Shown one piece after another: positions 14,605 to 14,747 of a stretch of 14,747 bases of DNA; position 1 is the first letter of the stretch; each line of letters begins with the position of its first letter. Source of the stretch: Euryarchaeota archaeon UBA82 (lineage in GTDB: Archaea > Thermoplasmatota > Poseidoniia > Poseidoniales > Poseidoniaceae); contig DAKQ01000134.1 in the NCBI GenBank assembly GCA_002496635.1, positions 1-14,747 of the forward strand. The letters are read 5' to 3'. Both the position numbers and the translations under genes were made by a program. The notes under the pieces were generated by a model that saw only the letters and a list, made by a program, of their open reading frames with translations, was not told the DNA's origin and ran no database searches.

Positions 14605-14747
14605 GAATATGGAACATACGAGCCGTCTGCTTGTTTGAGATGAGGCGTTGGAAGAAAACTACCGTCTGTTTTTTTCTGGTAATGATAGCCATCTGTGTGA
14701 TGAAACCATTCGACATGAACCTTTGAATCATCATTATCTGTAACTCC
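14601..14747 (-). CDS. C-terminal fragment of an unidentified protein (cut by window edge)
   Basis: Reading leftward from the window edge there is an uninterrupted frame of 48 codons ending in TAA at 14603-14601. The peptide is hydrophilic and rich in His, Tyr, Asp and Lys, and includes EWFHHTDGYHYQKKTDGSF near its middle. It holds two related short units, TDGSFLPTP and ADGSYVPYS, suggesting a repeat-bearing or surface-associated C-terminus. The natural-looking composition, and the way its stop overlaps the SRAP stop by 3 bases, support a real convergent gene. Its start and full identity lie to the right of this window; I do not recognise a family. Confidence 0.6.
   Translation of the reverse strand, partial: GVTDNDDSKVHVEWFHHTDGYHYQKKTDGSFLPTPHLKQADGSYVPYS

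Overview
The window looks like a stretch of a marine euryarchaeal genome, most likely Marine Group II / Poseidoniales-like (Thermoplasmatota). The reasons are an archaeal RNase P subunit (Rpp21/Rnp4 type), an archaeal type II glyceraldehyde-3-phosphate dehydrogenase, an archaeal/eukaryote-type PheRS beta chain, a bacterial-style zinc-lid adenylate kinase, a giant secreted and membrane-anchored S8 protease, and moderately AT-rich DNA. The lineage call is inference from gene content; no rRNA gene is present to confirm it.

Left part (1-10504, minus strand). Seven protein genes all read leftward. In transcription order they are: GAPDH, a 1624-residue subtilisin-like surface protease, adenylate kinase, RNase P component 4, a CRM/YhbY RNA-binding protein, an ArsB/NhaD-superfamily membrane permease, and a zinc-ribbon/acidic-linker/TPR protein. 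Gaps are 9-55 bp and rnp4/yhbY overlap by 4 bp, so at least adk-rnp4-yhbY should be one operon. At the left edge (1-110) is a GC-rich, hairpin-forming block preceded on the minus strand by an AT-rich TATA-like element. I read it tentatively as the start of a non-coding RNA that runs off the window.

Centre (10505-10589). A short divergent promoter region separates the leftward GAPDH gene from the rightward genes.

Right part (10590-14604, plus strand). Three tightly spaced genes: a protein joining a glutamate-synthase-type GXGXG beta-helix to what looks like a degenerate glutamate-synthase FMN-domain remnant, pheT, and an SRAP-family (HMCES/YedK) abasic-site DNA-protein crosslinking protein. 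The last gene meets a leftward gene, cut by the window edge, with overlapping stop codons (14601-14604).

The genes are mostly housekeeping (glycolysis/gluconeogenesis, nucleotide balance, tRNA processing and charging, ribosome assembly, DNA damage tolerance) with one large cell-surface proteolysis module. The least ordinary items are the GXGXG fusion protein, the protease (Asp in place of the usual oxyanion Asn; cytoplasmic Pro-rich tail ending in an aromatic motif), the acidic zinc-ribbon/TPR protein, and the left-edge RNA-like block. I see no CRISPR array, insertion sequence, tRNA or rRNA gene, and no gene-free stretch over 300 bases.
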